A stretch of 64,000 bases of DNA from positions 19,538,149 to 19,602,148 of the forward strand of contig CM055106.1 in NCBI GenBank assembly GCA_029204225.1, in the 5' to 3' direction. Shown in pieces: positions 62,546-64,000 of the stretch (position 1 is the stretch's first letter; each line of letters starts with the position of its first letter). The notes under the pieces were generated by a model, which was not told where the DNA came from, made no database searches, and saw only the letters and a program-made list of their open reading frames with translations. The DNA is from Diphasiastrum complanatum (taxonomy: Eukaryota; Streptophyta; Lycopodiopsida; Lycopodiales; Lycopodiaceae). Position numbers and translations under genes: made by a program.

Positions 62546-64000
62546 TTTCCATGGGGTACCTTAACTATTGGATAAACCATTATATTATTAAGTGCACCAT
62601 GACAAAGACCCATTCCTATAAATAAATAAAGCAAAACAATTACACAACGACCGGTTCTTATTAAGGCAAGGCCCTTGCGCCTTGCAATGGGCCCCTCGTA
62701 TCTAAGAAGCATGGGGCCATTTGGACCCGACGCGTTGTGAACCACACGTTTTTTTTAATGGTTGCCCGGAGTGCCACATCGTCAGGCAGCTAGAACATTA
62801 TCCCATAAGCATTTCTTGGAGTTTGCTGGGGAGCATATAACTGAGAACATGCCCTCTCTCTCACATGAGCATAGTTGCTCGGGAAAGGGGCACTGGTGCC
62901 AATGCCCGGAATGTGCTCGGGTGGCTAGCCAGGACTCGACGTCGCACTTGCCTGGGACCTAGGGGCGCAACACATGTGACCCCATGCCTTAAAGCCCCAA
63001 ACTTGCCACTATTCTCTCTCTCTCACTCTCCAACACCTTACATTTTATGGCTATTTTTAAATCTCAAAACCCTAAAAATCCCTAACTCTAAAAAGTCTCT
63101 CGTCCACGCATCCGTTCTCTCTCCTCCGTCTACTTCCCTGCTCGCTCTCGCTCTCTCTCTCTCTCTCTTTCTCTTTCTCTCTCTCTCTCTCGACCTCACG
63201 CATCTCCGTCTCTCCATCTCCTTCCTCGCTCTCACCTCCGCGCTCTCTCTCTCTCTCTCTCCAACCTCTCTCTGAGACTCCCTCACACCTCACCAGACAA
63301 CGCATCAAGCTTCTTCGTTTTGACGAATCATCTTACGAGCACATCATTCCAGCTCCTGATTTCTTAGCATACCCTAAGCTTCATTTACCTATCACCTGTG
63401 CAACTGGGAGGGCGATTGTTAGAAAGCAGGTGACACATTGCTGATTTTACTCGCACCGCTGCTGCATGGTGAGAGATTGAAGATAGTTCGCTGTCAAAGA
63501 TGGTGCTGTGAAAGAAGGAGTTGCAACGGAGGTCTGCTGGTCCGTAGGTTCGCTGCAAGGGAGGTCTGCTGGTTCAAGCCAGATTGTTGGGCGTTCTGAA
63601 GTGGTTTTTGGAGAGCAGATTTCGGTTTTAGCTTGGAGAGCAGGTTTCGTTCTCAGTCGAATGTGTGCTATTTGTTACAATGTGTGTTGCGTTATAAACT
63701 TACTATAGGTGTAGAAACTTATTGTTAGAAACTCTCGAAATGTGCAAATGTAATCTTAAATGCTTTTGTTTATGTAGAATCATGAATATGTGGAATCTGT
63801 GATTTGTCTCATTAATCTGAAATCTTGTTGAAAAGTCCAAATTAAGATTTCGTCAGAATAGTGATAAATTTCATGTAATGCTGTTTTGGGGATTGAATAG
63901 TAGGTCAGATCTATGGCTGTTTTAGGGTTAGGATTACATTTTTAGGTTCTGGGGGTATAAAATAGCGATTGAGAGAGAGAGAGAGAGAGAGAGAGATGCC
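62546..64000. other. GC-rich and CT-rich DNA, no gene recognised
   Basis: A GC-rich patch (62640-63000) precedes a pyrimidine-rich stretch with interrupted CT runs (63013-63265), then ordinary sequence and a terminal (GA)n (63971-63996). The CT-rich block followed by ~700 bp without simple repeats could be the 5' UTR and first intron of a gene starting beyond the window, but no ATG or domain supports this. Confidence 0.4.

Noticed and set aside
62518-62745. Minus-strand 75-codon frame
   Set aside because: No motif, lies partly over the endonuclease remnant in antisense, and crosses a GC-rich non-coding patch.

Overview
This window is nuclear DNA of a land plant with a large, repeat-rich genome. 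The evidence is an intact 12-cysteine GASA/Snakin gene with GT-AG introns, a fragment of a plant-specific B-type CDK, plant-type Ty1/copia and Ty3/gypsy retrotransposons primed by tRNA-iMet and a tRNA-Asp-like site, and unusually long (AG/CT)n arrays. The species cannot be fixed from sequence alone. A Helentron-type helicase/endonuclease remnant and the non-angiosperm feel of the repeats make a fern, lycophyte, bryophyte or gymnosperm worth considering, but this is inference.

Layout. 1-9.2 kb: a copia integrase scrap, then non-coding DNA full of microsatellites and tandem repeats (85-bp, ~51-bp higher-order and ~193-bp units). 9.2-13.9 kb: the only apparently functional host gene, a four-exon GASA gene on the minus strand (CDS 11779 down to 10027). 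It has a TATA box, a promoter module repeated three times (G-box in each copy) and several short tandem duplications in its introns and flanks. 13.9-20.3 kb: a minus-strand copia element with a complete 3' LTR and a truncated 5' LTR, followed by a plus-strand copia scrap. 20.9-25.1 kb: a non-coding stretch with a possible short LTR and a clear iMet primer site. 25.1-33.4 kb: a minus-strand gypsy element (5' LTR, PBS, gag with four CCHC knuckles, PR, RT, RH, INT). 33.4-36.3 kb: a chromovirus integrase/chromodomain tail and an unrecognised decayed coding region. 36.3-46.6 kb: a second, inverted copy of the same gypsy family that lacks its 5' half but keeps RT-RH-INT, a long extra reading frame and the 3' LTR. 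46.6-60.3 kb: a jumble of copia pieces, including two LTRs each flanked by polypurine tract/pol on one side and primer-binding site on the other. 60.5-62.6 kb: a CDKB exon fragment close to a PIF1-helicase plus EEP-endonuclease remnant (Helentron-like). 62.6-64 kb: GC-rich and CT-rich DNA of unknown role.

Every transposon reading frame seen is interrupted by stops, frameshifts or deletions, so none is likely autonomous. The points most worth following are the triplicated G-box promoter unit of the GASA gene, the CDKB/Helentron association, the shared-LTR copia structures, the inverted gypsy pair with complementary catalytic lesions, and the large extra reading frame downstream of the gypsy integrase. 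All boundaries were read by eye; percent identities were not computed.
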